DNA of 59,242 nt from Deltaproteobacteria bacterium (lineage in GTDB: Bacteria > Desulfobacterota > Syntrophia > Syntrophales > UBA5619), in NCBI GenBank assembly GCA_023487865.1, contig JAMDBG010000032.1:1-59242 (forward strand). Direction: 5' to 3'. Positions 1-9,396 of this stretch are shown here, in pieces. The notes beneath the pieces were generated by a model that saw nothing but the letters and a program-made list of their open reading frames with translations, searched no databases and was not told the DNA's origin. Position numbers and translations under genes: made by a program. Every line of letters begins with the position of its first letter. Position 1 is the first letter of the stretch.

Positions 1-36
1 TTTTTTGCAAACAAACTTTTACGAAAAGAGGTAACA

Positions 37-1659
37 TTGGAAATACATACGGATTTTCTCGTTCTTGGCTCCGGCATAGCAGGACTGAGCTTTGCCATCA
101 AGGCCTCTGGGCTGGGAACTGTCGCCATGGTCACCAAACAGGACATGACCGATTCGAATACCAATATGGCGCAGGGAGGTATTGCCGTCGTTCAGGATCA
201 GGCCGACCGTTTTGAATATCACATCAATGACACACTAATTTGCGGTGGTGGCCTGTGTAATGAAGAGGTCGTCCGTTTCGTTGTCTCAGAGGGTCCCGAG
301 CGGATTCAGGAACTGGTCCAATGGGGAGTCGAATTTACCCGCTCGACCAGCAATCCTGAACAGTTCGATCTTGGTCGCGAAGGAGGCCATTCCATGCGAC
401 GGGTCATCCATGCCAAAGATTTGACCGGTCGGGAAATTGAACGAGCGCTGAACGAAAAGGCAGGACAGGAAAAGAATATCCGGATCTTTGAAAATCACAT
501 CGCAATTGACCTGATTATGAAATCTTCGGTCCTGGGCCAGAAAATTGAACGGGGCGACAGGTGCCTTGGCGCCTATGTTCTAGATATTACTAATAATATA
601 GTCCACACCTTCCGGGCAAAATTCATCATGTTGGCGACCGGCGGAGCCGGTAAGGTCTATCTGATCACGACAAATCCCGATATCGCCACTGCCGACGGAA
701 TTGCCATGGCCTATCGCGCCGGTGCGAAAATCGCCAACATGGAGTTTATCCAATTCCACCCGACCTGCCTTTACCATCCCGATGCCAAGTCATTTCTCAT
801 CAGTGAAGCGGTCCGTGGGGAGGGGGCAATCCTGAAATTGAAAAATGGCGCCACCTTCATGGAAAAATACCACGCAATGAAGAGTCTTGCACCACGCGAT
901 ATCGTCGCCAAGGCCATAGACACCGAGCTCAAGAAGTCCGGCGATGACTACGTCCTGCTGGACATCACCCATAGAGAAAAAGATTTTCTGATGTCTAGGT
1001 TTCCCAATATTTACGAAAAGTGCCTGGAGTTCGGCATTGATATGACACGAAGTCCGATCCCGGTTGTCCCTGCAGAGCATTACCTTTGCGGCGGGGTGAT
1101 GGTAAATGCCAACGGTGAAACAAGCATCGAACGTCTTTTTGCCTGTGGAGAGGTGTCTTGTACTGGACTTCACGGTGCCAACCGCCTCGCCAGCAATTCA
1201 CTACTTGAAGCGGTCGTTTTTGCACAGCGTTCTTACCTCCGCATTGCCGACCTCATGTCCAGTGCGGAGAATGAACCTCTGCCAATTCCACCGTGGGATC
1301 CGAGAGGCGCAACGGAAAGCGATGAATCGGTTGTCGTTTCTCACAACTGGGACGAGATTCGTCGCTGCATGTGGAACTATGTAGGGATTGTCCGTTCCGA
1401 CAAGCGCCTGGAGAGAGCCCAGCGCCGGATTGACCTCATCATCCGGGAAATTGAAGAATATTACAGAAATTTCATCATTACTCGGGACTTACTGGAACTG
1501 CGGAATATTGCCGTAGCCGCCAAACTGATCGTCACTTGCGCCCGGATGCGGAAAGAGAGTCGGGGGCTTCATTACAACCTCGACTACCCGGAAAAGGATG
1601 ATCGCCTCTGGTTGAAGGACACTGTCATTTCCCGCGAGGAAATGTGGCGAAAAACTTGA
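37..1659 (+). CDS. nadB: L-aspartate oxidase NadB
   Basis: FAD-dependent oxidation of L-aspartate to iminoaspartate, the first step of de novo NAD synthesis; cytoplasmic. The 540-residue product has the N-terminal FAD dinucleotide-binding loop (VLGSGIAGLSFA, about residues 9-20), the substrate/FAD segment FIQFHPTCLY, the arginine-containing SEAVRGEGA motif and the LHGANRLASNSLLEA signature typical of NadB/fumarate-reductase flavoproteins. Length matches the family. Translation probably starts at TTG 37, about six bases behind an AAAGAGG ribosome site. It converges on purB. NadA and NadC are not in the window. Confidence 0.96.
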   Translation: MEIHTDFLVLGSGIAGLSFAIKASGLGTVAMVTKQDMTDSNTNMAQGGIAVVQDQADRFEYHINDTLICGGGLCNEEVVRFVVSEGPERIQELVQWGVEFTRSTSNPEQFDLGREGGHSMRRVIHAKDLTGREIERALNEKAGQEKNIRIFENHIAIDLIMKSSVLGQKIERGDRCLGAYVLDITNNIVHTFRAKFIMLATGGAGKVYLITTNPDIATADGIAMAYRAGAKIANMEFIQFHPTCLYHPDAKSFLISEAVRGEGAILKLKNGATFMEKYHAMKSLAPRDIVAKAIDTELKKSGDDYVLLDITHREKDFLMSRFPNIYEKCLEFGIDMTRSPIPVVPAEHYLCGGVMVNANGETSIERLFACGEVSCTGLHGANRLASNSLLEAVVFAQRSYLRIADLMSSAENEPLPIPPWDPRGATESDESVVVSHNWDEIRRCMWNYVGIVRSDKRLERAQRRIDLIIREIEEYYRNFIITRDLLELRNIAVAAKLIVTCARMRKESRGLHYNLDYPEKDDRLWLKDTVISREEMWRKT

Positions 1660-1803
1660 CGGCATCATAGGCTGTTTTATCGTGACACCTATATTGAACC
1701 ATTCTTCACGACCGATATATATTCCCGGATACTCCCTTCTCTTGGACAATATCCAAATATCCCTGCAGATGACTGCAAGCAGTAGCCAAAAAGAGGCATC
1801 CTT

Positions 1804-3105
1804 TCATGCTTCTTCTCCGAAAACCCTCTTGAAGATGAAATCCACATGGGTGAGAAATTTTTCGACCTTGAATGCATTGGCCAGATCCTCCGGTTTGAGC
1901 TTCGCAATCACCTCTTCATCCCTGAGAAGCAACTCACGGAACTCAATCCCCTCCTGCCACGATCGCATCGCATTGCGCTGGACAATGGCGTAGGCCCCTT
2001 CCCTGGAGATCCCCTGTTCTATCAACTTCAGCAGGACCATCTGTGAAAAGATCACTCCTTTGGTCATCTGAAGATTCTCGAGCATTTTTTCTGGATAGAT
2101 GACGAGCTGTGAAATCAATCCAGTGAAACGGGTTAACATGAAATCGAGGAGGATCGTAGCATCCGGTCCGATGATTCGCTCCACTGAGGAATGGCTGATA
2201 TCCCGCTCATGCCAGAGGGCGATATCTTCGAAGGCAGACAATGCATAAGAACGCATTAGGCGGGAAAGTCCGGATAGATTTTCCGACAGGACGGGATTTC
2301 TTTTATGGGGCATGGCGGAAGATCCCTTCTGTCCCGGGGAAAAATACTCCTCCGCCTCTCGCACCTCGGTCCGCTGGAGAAGGCGAATCTCCTGGGAAAA
2401 CTTATCCAGGGAAGAGGCAATGATGGCCAGGGTCGTGAAGTATTCAGCGTGGCGGTCTCTCTGGACAATCTGCGAAGAGACTGGGGCAGGCCTTAATCCC
2501 AGTCTCCTGCAGACATATGTTTCTATTCCGGGATCGATGAACGAGAATGTTCCCACCGCCCCGGAGAGTTTTCCCGTACTGATTGTCTCTCTGGCTCGGA
2601 TCATCCTCTCCCGGTTTCTTTCCATTTCGCTGTACCAGATTGCCATCTTCAAGCCGAACGTGATCGGTTCCGCATGTATCCCGTGCGATCGACCGATCAT
2701 GATGGTATTTTTATGATCGATGGCCTTCTTTTTAAGCGCAGCAAGAAGGGCATCCAGATCCTCAATAAGGATATCGGCGGCTTCGCGCAGGAGAAGGGCC
2801 AGAGAGGTATCGAGGACATCCGAAGAGGTCATTCCCCTGTGAAGGAAGCGGCCGTCTTCGCCGACTTTTTCCGTCACAGAGGTGAGGAAGGCAATGACGT
2901 CATGTTTCGTGGTCTTTTCAATCTCATCAATCCGGTTTACATCGAATCCTGCCCTTTCTCTGATGTTTTTAAGGGAGGCTAAAGGAATTTCTCCCCGCTC
3001 GGCCATAGCTTCACAGGCCAGAATTTCAATATCCAGCCACTTCCGGTAACGGTTCTCCGGACTCCAGATCGCGGTCATTTTTCCCCTTGCATATCTTGGT
3101 ATCAC
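1804..3105 (-). CDS. purB: Adenylosuccinate lyase PurB
   Basis: Cleaves SAICAR to AICAR and adenylosuccinate to AMP in purine synthesis, releasing fumarate. The 433-residue protein shows the fumarase/aspartase superfamily signature GSSAMPHKRNP (residues 261-271, with the flexible-loop catalytic serine) and GRSHGIHAEP (138-147, catalytic His 141), plus the TSSDVLDT substrate motif near residue 93. GTG is the start: an AGGAGG site sits five bases upstream. It is convergent with nadB, separated by about 145 bases in which I see no convincing terminator. Confidence 0.96.
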   Translation of the reverse strand: MIPRYARGKMTAIWSPENRYRKWLDIEILACEAMAERGEIPLASLKNIRERAGFDVNRIDEIEKTTKHDVIAFLTSVTEKVGEDGRFLHRGMTSSDVLDTSLALLLREAADILIEDLDALLAALKKKAIDHKNTIMIGRSHGIHAEPITFGLKMAIWYSEMERNRERMIRARETISTGKLSGAVGTFSFIDPGIETYVCRRLGLRPAPVSSQIVQRDRHAEYFTTLAIIASSLDKFSQEIRLLQRTEVREAEEYFSPGQKGSSAMPHKRNPVLSENLSGLSRLMRSYALSAFEDIALWHERDISHSSVERIIGPDATILLDFMLTRFTGLISQLVIYPEKMLENLQMTKGVIFSQMVLLKLIEQGISREGAYAIVQRNAMRSWQEGIEFRELLLRDEEVIAKLKPEDLANAFKVEKFLTHVDFIFKRVFGEEA

Positions 3106-3297
3106 TGCTTCCTCCTGTTAGACCCGACACAACGTGTGTCAACGCTTTCACCTTTTCCTGATTGATAAAACTCGAATATTTAGGAAATCTGATATATATT
3201 TTTCAATGTATTATGACTCAAGATGGGAGTCAAGGATTTTGCACTGTGGGAAAGATGATTTGCTTCATATTTAATTACCATTAAAATATTGACAAAT

Positions 3298-5274
3298 ATG
3301 ACCTCTCGCCGTATTTCTTACCCCTCATCTCATTACACCGATGAGAAGCGAAAGGTAGAGCTAGGTCGCATGATGTTTGACGATGTCGATTCCGGATGGG
3401 AAAACCATGTGGTGGCCCCCGAGACTTTTCTCTCTCGGATAGAACCGGGCATGAGTATCTTTCTCGGAACAGGCGTGGCCGAGCCGAGGACCATTGTAAA
3501 AAAACTGATGACGTCGGAGATGAATAATTTGACCGATCTCGAACTGGTTCAGATTGTCAGTCTCGGCGACGCCATCTCTTTTAAAAATAACGCCGGAGAC
3601 CATAAATTCCGCCTCAAAACTTTCTTCGCAGGTTGGCTCGCAAGTGAGGCAATCACCTCCGGTTCTGTCGATATGATCCCCTGTCGGTTTTCTCAGATTC
3701 CAAGACTGGTCGAGTCCGGAGCGATCCGCGTGGATGTCGCCTTTGTCCAGATCACTCCTCCAGACAGGGCAGGTTATGCCAGCCTCGGTGTATCGGTGGA
3801 CGTGGCCAAATACGCTATGGAGCGGGCCTCCATAGTTGTCGGTGAAATCAACAGCCTCGTTCCTCGAACGATGGGCAATACATTCGTCCACGTTGATGAT
3901 TTCGATTACTTGGTACGGGCCACTGAACCTCCGATCTACTTCCCCCGTTGGCCGGTCGATGACGTCATCGACCGGGTTGCAGCCAATGTCGCGTCCATTA
4001 TAGAAGATGGCAGTTGCATCGCCTTTTACTCCGGAGCCCTTTTCGAGGCACTGGGTCGGCATCTGGCTAACAAACGCCATCTCGGCGTGCATACTTACTT
4101 CTTTACGGATGCCCTCATGGACCTGATCAAATGCGGCGCGGTAACCAATAGAAGAAAGAATCATTTCCGCGACAAATCTCTAACCGCTTACGCGCAAGGA
4201 ACCCCAGAACTGATGCGGTGGCTGCATCGTAATCCTCTGGTTGAGTTCCAGGGGATTGATGTTGTCTCCGATCATCAACGGATAAGTCTCAACGATAGGA
4301 TGATCGCTATCCTCCCCGCTAGGAAAGTCGATCTCACAGGTGGCATCGCCCTGCATGTGGGCAAGGGTAATGTTACACCAAGCCCTGGCCAGGCACAGGA
4401 ATTCTTTGCCGGAGCTGAGCATTCTCGTTACGGACGGACCGTGTTTGCCCTTCCCAGCCGTAATCTGAAAAGGCAATCCAACATCCTTCTGTCTGTGGAG
4501 GAGTTCCCCAATCAGTTCACCAACCGCGAATCACTTGACCTTGTTGTAACAGAATATGGAATCGTCTCGATGACCGGAAGAACTGTGCGTGAGCGTGCCC
4601 AGGCTCTTATAGATATCGCTCATCCAGATGATCGGGCGGATTTGATTCGGCAGGCGAAAAAGGCCAATATCCTCTATGCAGATCAGATCTATCTATCGGA
4701 CTCTGGCTCTCTCTATCCGGAAAAACAGGTTCATACTCACGATTTCAAAGGAGCACTGACCGTGAAATTTCGCGCGATCAGGCCCTCCGATGAGGAGGAG
4801 ATGCGAAAGCTCTTTTACCGTTTTTCTGATACATCAGTCTACTACCGCTATTTCAGTCCGATCAAGACCATGCCCCACCGTAAGATGCAGGAGTATGTCA
4901 ACATCGATTACCAGCGAATTATGTCCATCGTCGGAATTACTGATCTGTTGGGATCGGAACGGATCATCGCAGAAGGTCGTTACGTTCGTCACCACAACCT
5001 TCCCGGTGCCGATGTAGCTTTTGTTGTAGATGAAAATTACCAGGGGCGGGGTATCGCCTCATTCCTGTTCGAAATTCTCATCCGCGCCGCCCGTGAGCAG
5101 GGAATTAAATGGTTTACAGCAGATGTAATCGCCGACAACAAAGCCATGCTCAAAGTCTTTGAGAAGGCCCCCTTTCCGATCAGTGCCGTCATGGAATCCG
5201 GTATCTATAACCTCTCGATCCCCTTCAACGATTCCGGAGAGCCGCCTGCGCACTCGAATACGGTAAAACCCTAA
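3298..5274 (+). CDS. CoA-transferase/hydrolase-like domain fused to GNAT acetyltransferase; catalytic Glu missing
   Basis: Two-domain protein of about 658 residues. The first about 470 residues resemble the acetyl-CoA hydrolase/4-hydroxybutyrate CoA-transferase family (VVTEYGI, GRTVRERAQALIDIAHP). The last about 165 residues are a GNAT domain with the acetyl-CoA loop ENYQGRGIASF. In this family a Glu within a GxHTE segment is the residue that carries CoA; here that codon (4096-4098) encodes Tyr (LGVHTYFFTDA), and the usual GGLPNA-like loop reads SGALFEA. CoA-transferase chemistry is therefore doubtful, while the GNAT half looks intact. A protein lysine acetyltransferase with a CoA-sensing domain is one possible role. 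The start is uncertain: TTG 3289, ATG 3298 or ATG 3370 are all possible and none has a clear ribosome site. A paralogue lies at 9397. Confidence 0.85.
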   Translation: MTSRRISYPSSHYTDEKRKVELGRMMFDDVDSGWENHVVAPETFLSRIEPGMSIFLGTGVAEPRTIVKKLMTSEMNNLTDLELVQIVSLGDAISFKNNAGDHKFRLKTFFAGWLASEAITSGSVDMIPCRFSQIPRLVESGAIRVDVAFVQITPPDRAGYASLGVSVDVAKYAMERASIVVGEINSLVPRTMGNTFVHVDDFDYLVRATEPPIYFPRWPVDDVIDRVAANVASIIEDGSCIAFYSGALFEALGRHLANKRHLGVHTYFFTDALMDLIKCGAVTNRRKNHFRDKSLTAYAQGTPELMRWLHRNPLVEFQGIDVVSDHQRISLNDRMIAILPARKVDLTGGIALHVGKGNVTPSPGQAQEFFAGAEHSRYGRTVFALPSRNLKRQSNILLSVEEFPNQFTNRESLDLVVTEYGIVSMTGRTVRERAQALIDIAHPDDRADLIRQAKKANILYADQIYLSDSGSLYPEKQVHTHDFKGALTVKFRAIRPSDEEEMRKLFYRFSDTSVYYRYFSPIKTMPHRKMQEYVNIDYQRIMSIVGITDLLGSERIIAEGRYVRHHNLPGADVAFVVDENYQGRGIASFLFEILIRAAREQGIKWFTADVIADNKAMLKVFEKAPFPISAVMESGIYNLSIPFNDSGEPPAHSNTVKP

Positions 5275-5426
5275 TCCGTACATGATCTCGCGGATCCCAT
5301 TGCAGGCATCCCTCATGAGCGAAAGCGAGCTCCTCGAATTACCCAAATCCATGTTGAATTATAAAATGTGACATGTTAGAGGTTATCCAACAATCGTTTA
5401 TTTGATATCGAATCGGGGGAGTAGGA

Positions 5427-7127
5427 ATGAAGAATTATAGCAAGTGGGTTGCCTGCCTTTTATGTATTTTTATTCTGGTCCCGTCATTGTGGGCAAAAGA
5501 GAAAAGAAGTGTCGCCGTCCTTCCTTTTTCTATCCATAGTGCGGAAAACATCGATTATATCCGACGTGGTATCAGCGATATGCTCTCCTCACGTATCTCT
5601 GTCGGTGAGAGGATAGAGGTCATCAGCCCGGATGCTATATCGACCATCCTGAAGGATACGGGTGGGAAAGAGCTTGCCACTACCGATATCTATAATCTTG
5701 GGAAAAAACTCAATGCGGATTTCGTGGTCTGGGGAAGCATAACCAAGATCGGCAACAGCTTGAGCATCGACGGAAAATTGGTTGATATCTCCACCCAAAA
5801 AGCAGCAGTGACGATTACGTCTCAGAGTCAGAACATGGATGAGGTGATCCCGAAGATCAATGATTTTGCCCGGAGGATCGAAACCCACATCGTTGGTACG
5901 CCATTACCAAGTGCAACGACTTTGGCCGCCCCAAAAGAGATCGTTGCTTCCCCGAAACCGTCCGCCCAGATGGTACGGGAATCGGAGATCATCTCCGGAA
6001 TGAAAAGCAGCAAGAAGGGAACCTTCACCGCGTCCATCAATCCAGATTTCATCAATGCCGCCCAACCTGTCGACAGCAAGAGTTTCTGGAAAAGCCAGCA
6101 ATTCTCAAACGAATTTAAGGGGATGGATATAGGGGACGTCAACGGTGATGGACTAAATGAAACAGTCATCATTGATTCACACACTGTCTTAATCTATCAA
6201 AAAAAAGGAAGTGAGTTCAAACTGGTTCAGCAGCTTGTTGGAAAATCATATCAAAACTATATAAGTGTCGACGTAGCCGATATTAACAGGAATGGCATTA
6301 AGGAGATCATCATTTCAAATTACGCCGGTGGGATTGTCGATTCTTTTATCATCGAATTCCGCAATGGAAATTTCGTCACTATCGCCTCCAATCTCCGCTG
6401 GTTTATGAGGGTCATCGATAATTCCTCTGGGGTGCCGATACTTTTAGGTCAGAGAAGGGGTATGGAGAAGCCTTTTGATACCCCGATTTATGAAATCCGA
6501 TGGCAGGGCGGGGAATATCAGGAAGGGCAGAAAATGCGCATACCGGAAGGCCTTTCAGTTTATGGACTTACCCTGGAAAAACTTGGATCAGGTGGAGCAG
6601 AAAAGATCATCGTCCTTAACCAAGATGATTATCTGAATATCTTCGAACAGACTGACAAACCCCTTTCCAGAGTCGCCATCTTCGGCGGCAGCAAAGAGTT
6701 GCTCTGGAAGAGTGAAGATGTGTTCGGCGGGAGCAATACCTATATTGATCCCATAAACGAGGGCAGGAAAGAAGTATCCGAAAATGACAATGTGATCACT
6801 TACATCAATCTTCGGATTGTCTCGTATGATACGAACAAGGATGACAAGCGTGAATTTATCGTTGTCAAAAATATCTCCACTGCTGCACGTATGTTCCAAC
6901 GAATTAAGCTCTTCACCTCCGCCGAAGTTTATAATCTGGAATGGGACGGTGTGGGTATGGTCGAAAACTGGCGAACTAAAAGGATTAGCGGCTATGTCGC
7001 GGATTATCAGTTCAAAGATATCAATAATGACGGAGAGAACGAAGTTGTCCTTGCGCTTGTACTCGCAGCGGGTGGAACCTCAAACGGAAGAAGCGTTGTC
7101 GTTTCCTACTCCCTTAAAGGTCAATAG
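5427..7127 (+). CDS. Exported CsgG/TolB-like protein with FG-GAP (VCBS) repeats
   Basis: The 566-residue protein starts with a clear signal peptide (cleavage likely after LWA, residue 23). Residues about 28-155 form a CsgG/TolB-N-like alpha/beta domain (RSVAVLPF, NADFVVWGSI), as in outer-membrane-associated lipoprotein families, but no lipobox cysteine is visible. The rest carries FG-GAP/VCBS-type repeats with acidic calcium-loop motifs (DVNGDGLNE, DINRNGIKE, DTNKDDKRE, DINNDGENE). Periplasmic or surface location is likely; its function is unknown. A GGGGGAGTAGG ribosome site precedes ATG 5427. It stands alone between the CoA-transferase fusion and the tRNA gene. Confidence 0.8.
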   Translation: MKNYSKWVACLLCIFILVPSLWAKEKRSVAVLPFSIHSAENIDYIRRGISDMLSSRISVGERIEVISPDAISTILKDTGGKELATTDIYNLGKKLNADFVVWGSITKIGNSLSIDGKLVDISTQKAAVTITSQSQNMDEVIPKINDFARRIETHIVGTPLPSATTLAAPKEIVASPKPSAQMVRESEIISGMKSSKKGTFTASINPDFINAAQPVDSKSFWKSQQFSNEFKGMDIGDVNGDGLNETVIIDSHTVLIYQKKGSEFKLVQQLVGKSYQNYISVDVADINRNGIKEIIISNYAGGIVDSFIIEFRNGNFVTIASNLRWFMRVIDNSSGVPILLGQRRGMEKPFDTPIYEIRWQGGEYQEGQKMRIPEGLSVYGLTLEKLGSGGAEKIIVLNQDDYLNIFEQTDKPLSRVAIFGGSKELLWKSEDVFGGSNTYIDPINEGRKEVSENDNVITYINLRIVSYDTNKDDKREFIVVKNISTAARMFQRIKLFTSAEVYNLEWDGVGMVENWRTKRISGYVADYQFKDINNDGENEVVLALVLAAGGTSNGRSVVVSYSLKGQ

Positions 7128-7243
7128 AAAGATTGACAATATGCAAATACTGTTATAAAAAACTTTGTTAAGTGAAAAAAAAGGGCTCTCAGCAGCAATA
7201 ACAAACCGTACATGCGGTGCGACGAGGCGCCCATAAAGACGCA

Positions 7244-7320
7244 GGCGGTGTAGCTCAGCCGGTTAGAGCATACGGCTCATATCCGTAGTGTCCGGGGTTC
7301 AATTCCCTGCACCGCCACCA
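7244..7320 (+). tRNA. tRNA-Met (anticodon CAT), elongator type
   Basis: Complete cloverleaf of 77 bases with encoded CCA. The 7-bp acceptor stem GGCGGTG/CACCGCC is perfect. The D arm begins TAGCTCAG, the anticodon stem is TACGG/CCGTA around loop CTCATAT (anticodon CAT), and the T arm is CGGGG-TTCAATT-CCCTG. The first acceptor pair is Watson-Crick, unlike initiator tRNA, and the body resembles elongator tRNA-Met. A lysidine-modified tRNA-Ile2 also has a CAT anticodon and cannot be fully excluded by eye. Confidence 0.95.
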
Positions 7321-7326
7321 GATATG

Positions 7327-7360
7327 CACAAAAGCCCGGTTCACAAACCGGGCTTTTGTG
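7327..7360 (+). terminator. Strong hairpin terminator behind tRNA-Met
   Basis: A perfect 15-bp inverted repeat (CACAAAAGCCCGGTT / AACCGGGCTTTTGTG) around a CACA loop. Its right arm contains TTTT, giving a rho-independent-like shape immediately downstream of the tRNA. It ends 22 bases before the next start codon, so the following gene probably has separate transcription or relies on read-through. Confidence 0.8.
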
Positions 7361-7382
7361 TACTTGTCACAGAGGTCAACAA

Positions 7383-8345
7383 ATGGAAGAACCATTCCTA
7401 CCTGCTGTGTGGGCCAGAAGTCCCCATCTGCAAACCATCTTCGGCAGTCTAAGAATGCGGGCCTTGGGAAAAAACGAGATGATGGACGTCTCGCAGGAGA
7501 TGATCGTTGATGCCGGATCGGGTGTGCGTCTTTTAGGCTACCATTCTCGACAACTTGTCCGGCAGCCGAAAGGATTGATCATTCTCCTGCATGGCTGGGA
7601 AGGAAGTACCGATTCCACTTACATCATCTCTACAGGTCGTTTTTTTTACCGCCAAGGGTATGACATCTTCCGGCTCAACCTAAGGGACCATGGGAAAAGT
7701 CACCACCTCAACCAGGGACTCTTTCACGGCGCTTTGATCGATGAAACCAACCATGCGGTTGAGAATATCTCCCGTCTCCTGTCTGCAGGACCATCCTATC
7801 TTATAGGGTTTTCCCTGGGCGGAAATTTCGCTCTCCGTATTGCCCTCCGGCAATCCATCACCCCCATTGCCAATCTCAAGGAAGTCTTCTGCATAAGCCC
7901 TGCTTTGGATCCCTATAAATCCACACTAGCCATCGACGCCGGCTTTCCCGTCTATCGTCATTACTTTCTCACCAAATGGAAGCGATCTCTCCGGAAGAAA
8001 CAACGTTGCTTCCCAGACATCTATCACTTTGACAATATTCTCCATCACAACACCTGCATGGGACTGACTGAAGCCATCATGCCTTATTATACGGAATGGG
8101 GACATTATATGGATTACTTCCGCCGGTACACCCTGACTGGAGACGTCTTGTCACAACTGCCCATGAGGGTCACGATCTTCACTGCGCAAGACGATCCATT
8201 CATAGCTATCGATGATTTTCACTCTCTGCCGCGCAATGGATATCTCCGACTCTCCGTTCAGAAATATGGCGGTCATTGCGGTTTTCTGGATCCGTTTCCC
8301 CGTGGATGCTGGTATGAACGGACCATTGCCGATCTCATAGAATAG
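7383..8345 (+). CDS. YheT-family alpha/beta hydrolase (predicted esterase)
   Basis: The 320-residue alpha/beta-hydrolase of the YheT type (COG0429 group) has the N-terminal SPHLQT motif, an oxyanion segment LLHGWEGS (69-76), the nucleophile elbow GFSLGG with Ser 144, and a late catalytic His in YGGHCGFL. Likely a cytoplasmic carboxylesterase; the substrate is unknown. ATG 7383 is preferred because AGAGGT lies six bases upstream; a longer frame from 7356 would begin inside the tRNA terminator. It is followed after 20 bases by the Nudix gene, probably in the same transcript. Confidence 0.87.
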   Translation: MEEPFLPAVWARSPHLQTIFGSLRMRALGKNEMMDVSQEMIVDAGSGVRLLGYHSRQLVRQPKGLIILLHGWEGSTDSTYIISTGRFFYRQGYDIFRLNLRDHGKSHHLNQGLFHGALIDETNHAVENISRLLSAGPSYLIGFSLGGNFALRIALRQSITPIANLKEVFCISPALDPYKSTLAIDAGFPVYRHYFLTKWKRSLRKKQRCFPDIYHFDNILHHNTCMGLTEAIMPYYTEWGHYMDYFRRYTLTGDVLSQLPMRVTIFTAQDDPFIAIDDFHSLPRNGYLRLSVQKYGGHCGFLDPFPRGCWYERTIADLIE

Positions 8346-8365
8346 AATGAAGGGGGATGTGCTAA

Positions 8366-9232
8366 ATGGCTTTAGGTCCCGAACTCTTCAAACATCGGGA
8401 GAAATTTCTAGCGCGGGTTATCGAAAAACTTGGTTTATATCCTTCCAATTTCCTATCGGCATCAAAACAGATAAGTGATTCGCGAAAAACTGTTCTCCCT
8501 CGCCAGGCAGCGGGGATTCTGATCCCCCTGCTCTTTCGCTCATTTTCCTCCAACGGTCAGTCGGATGGGCAGTTCGTGTTTCAGCTGATCAAGCGCTCTT
8601 CACGCGTGTCACAACCTGGTGATCTGAGCTGTCCGGGAGGCATGGTCCATCCGATTCTGGACCGCCTGCTCCGACTACTGCTGCTTTATGGTCCCTTTTC
8701 GGTCATCCGCGGTCCGGCACGTGCATATGCATCACAAAGAGAGCCAGCCATCCGGAAAATTCAGGCCCTTTTTCTTGCAAATGCACTGCGCGAGTCTTGG
8801 GAAGAAATTGGACTTTCACCCTGCCGCGTCCATTATCTTGGACCGATCCCCACGTATAGTCTGACACTTTTCAGGCGCACGATTTTTCCGCTGGCGGGAT
8901 ATGTCGAGCAACCTGGCTCATTACGACTGAACCACGAGGTGGAGAAGATCGTGGAAATCCCTTTGGCCTCGTTCTACCGGGAGGATCTCATCGGCTGTCA
9001 TACTTTCTCCCTACCCAAATCGACCGACTCCAACGTCCCGCAATCCTTCCAATACCCGTGCCTAATCCACTGTGATTCTGATGGCAGGGAGGAGATCCTC
9101 TGGGGAGCCACCTTTCATATTCTCACACAATTCCTACGGATCGTAATGGATTACCGTCTGTCTGACTGGAGAAAAGGTCGCATCGTTCAAAGAACCTTTC
9201 ATCCCGATTATCTGAAGGGAAGGTTTTCGTAA
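8366..9232 (+). CDS. Nudix hydrolase, CoA-pyrophosphatase-like, with interrupted Nudix box
   Basis: The 288-residue protein has a Nudix fold resembling NudL/YeaB-type CoA diphosphatases: RQAAGILIPLLF strand, PGDLSCPGGM, then ALRESWEEIGL, the catalytic RExxEExG helix. Between the Gly-Gly part and the REXXEE helix there are about 40 extra residues (roughly 97-135), where a normal Nudix box has a short fixed spacing. The frame is open throughout, so this is an insertion, not a frameshift. Diphosphatase activity on CoA-type or nucleotide substrates is inferred. GGGGGA precedes ATG 8366. Confidence 0.8.
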   Translation: MALGPELFKHREKFLARVIEKLGLYPSNFLSASKQISDSRKTVLPRQAAGILIPLLFRSFSSNGQSDGQFVFQLIKRSSRVSQPGDLSCPGGMVHPILDRLLRLLLLYGPFSVIRGPARAYASQREPAIRKIQALFLANALRESWEEIGLSPCRVHYLGPIPTYSLTLFRRTIFPLAGYVEQPGSLRLNHEVEKIVEIPLASFYREDLIGCHTFSLPKSTDSNVPQSFQYPCLIHCDSDGREEILWGATFHILTQFLRIVMDYRLSDWRKGRIVQRTFHPDYLKGRFS

Positions 9233-9396
9233 ACCTCCTTGGCTGCAGGGCGTGGTTCATGGATTGAAGCTCCCGTTCATATTCCACTTTTTCTTGACAG
9301 AGAAACGGTATAATGGTTAGTATACCTTATTAAAGAAATATGTTCCCGTTATCCGGACCATATTGTAATGGGTTGCGGGTTGTATTGGAAAGCAAG

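Noticed and set aside
3361..4164. 267-codon antisense reading frame inside the first CoA-transferase/GNAT gene
   Set aside because: It mirrors a well-supported gene, has no family features and no ribosome site.
7244..7320. Possible initiator tRNA-fMet
   Set aside because: The first acceptor pair is matched (G-C), whereas initiator tRNA has a mismatch there.
9294..9314. TTGACA and TATAAT hexamers before the second CoA-transferase/GNAT gene
   Set aside because: They are only 9 bases apart, far from the 17 needed for a sigma-70 promoter; no other pairing with proper spacing is convincing.
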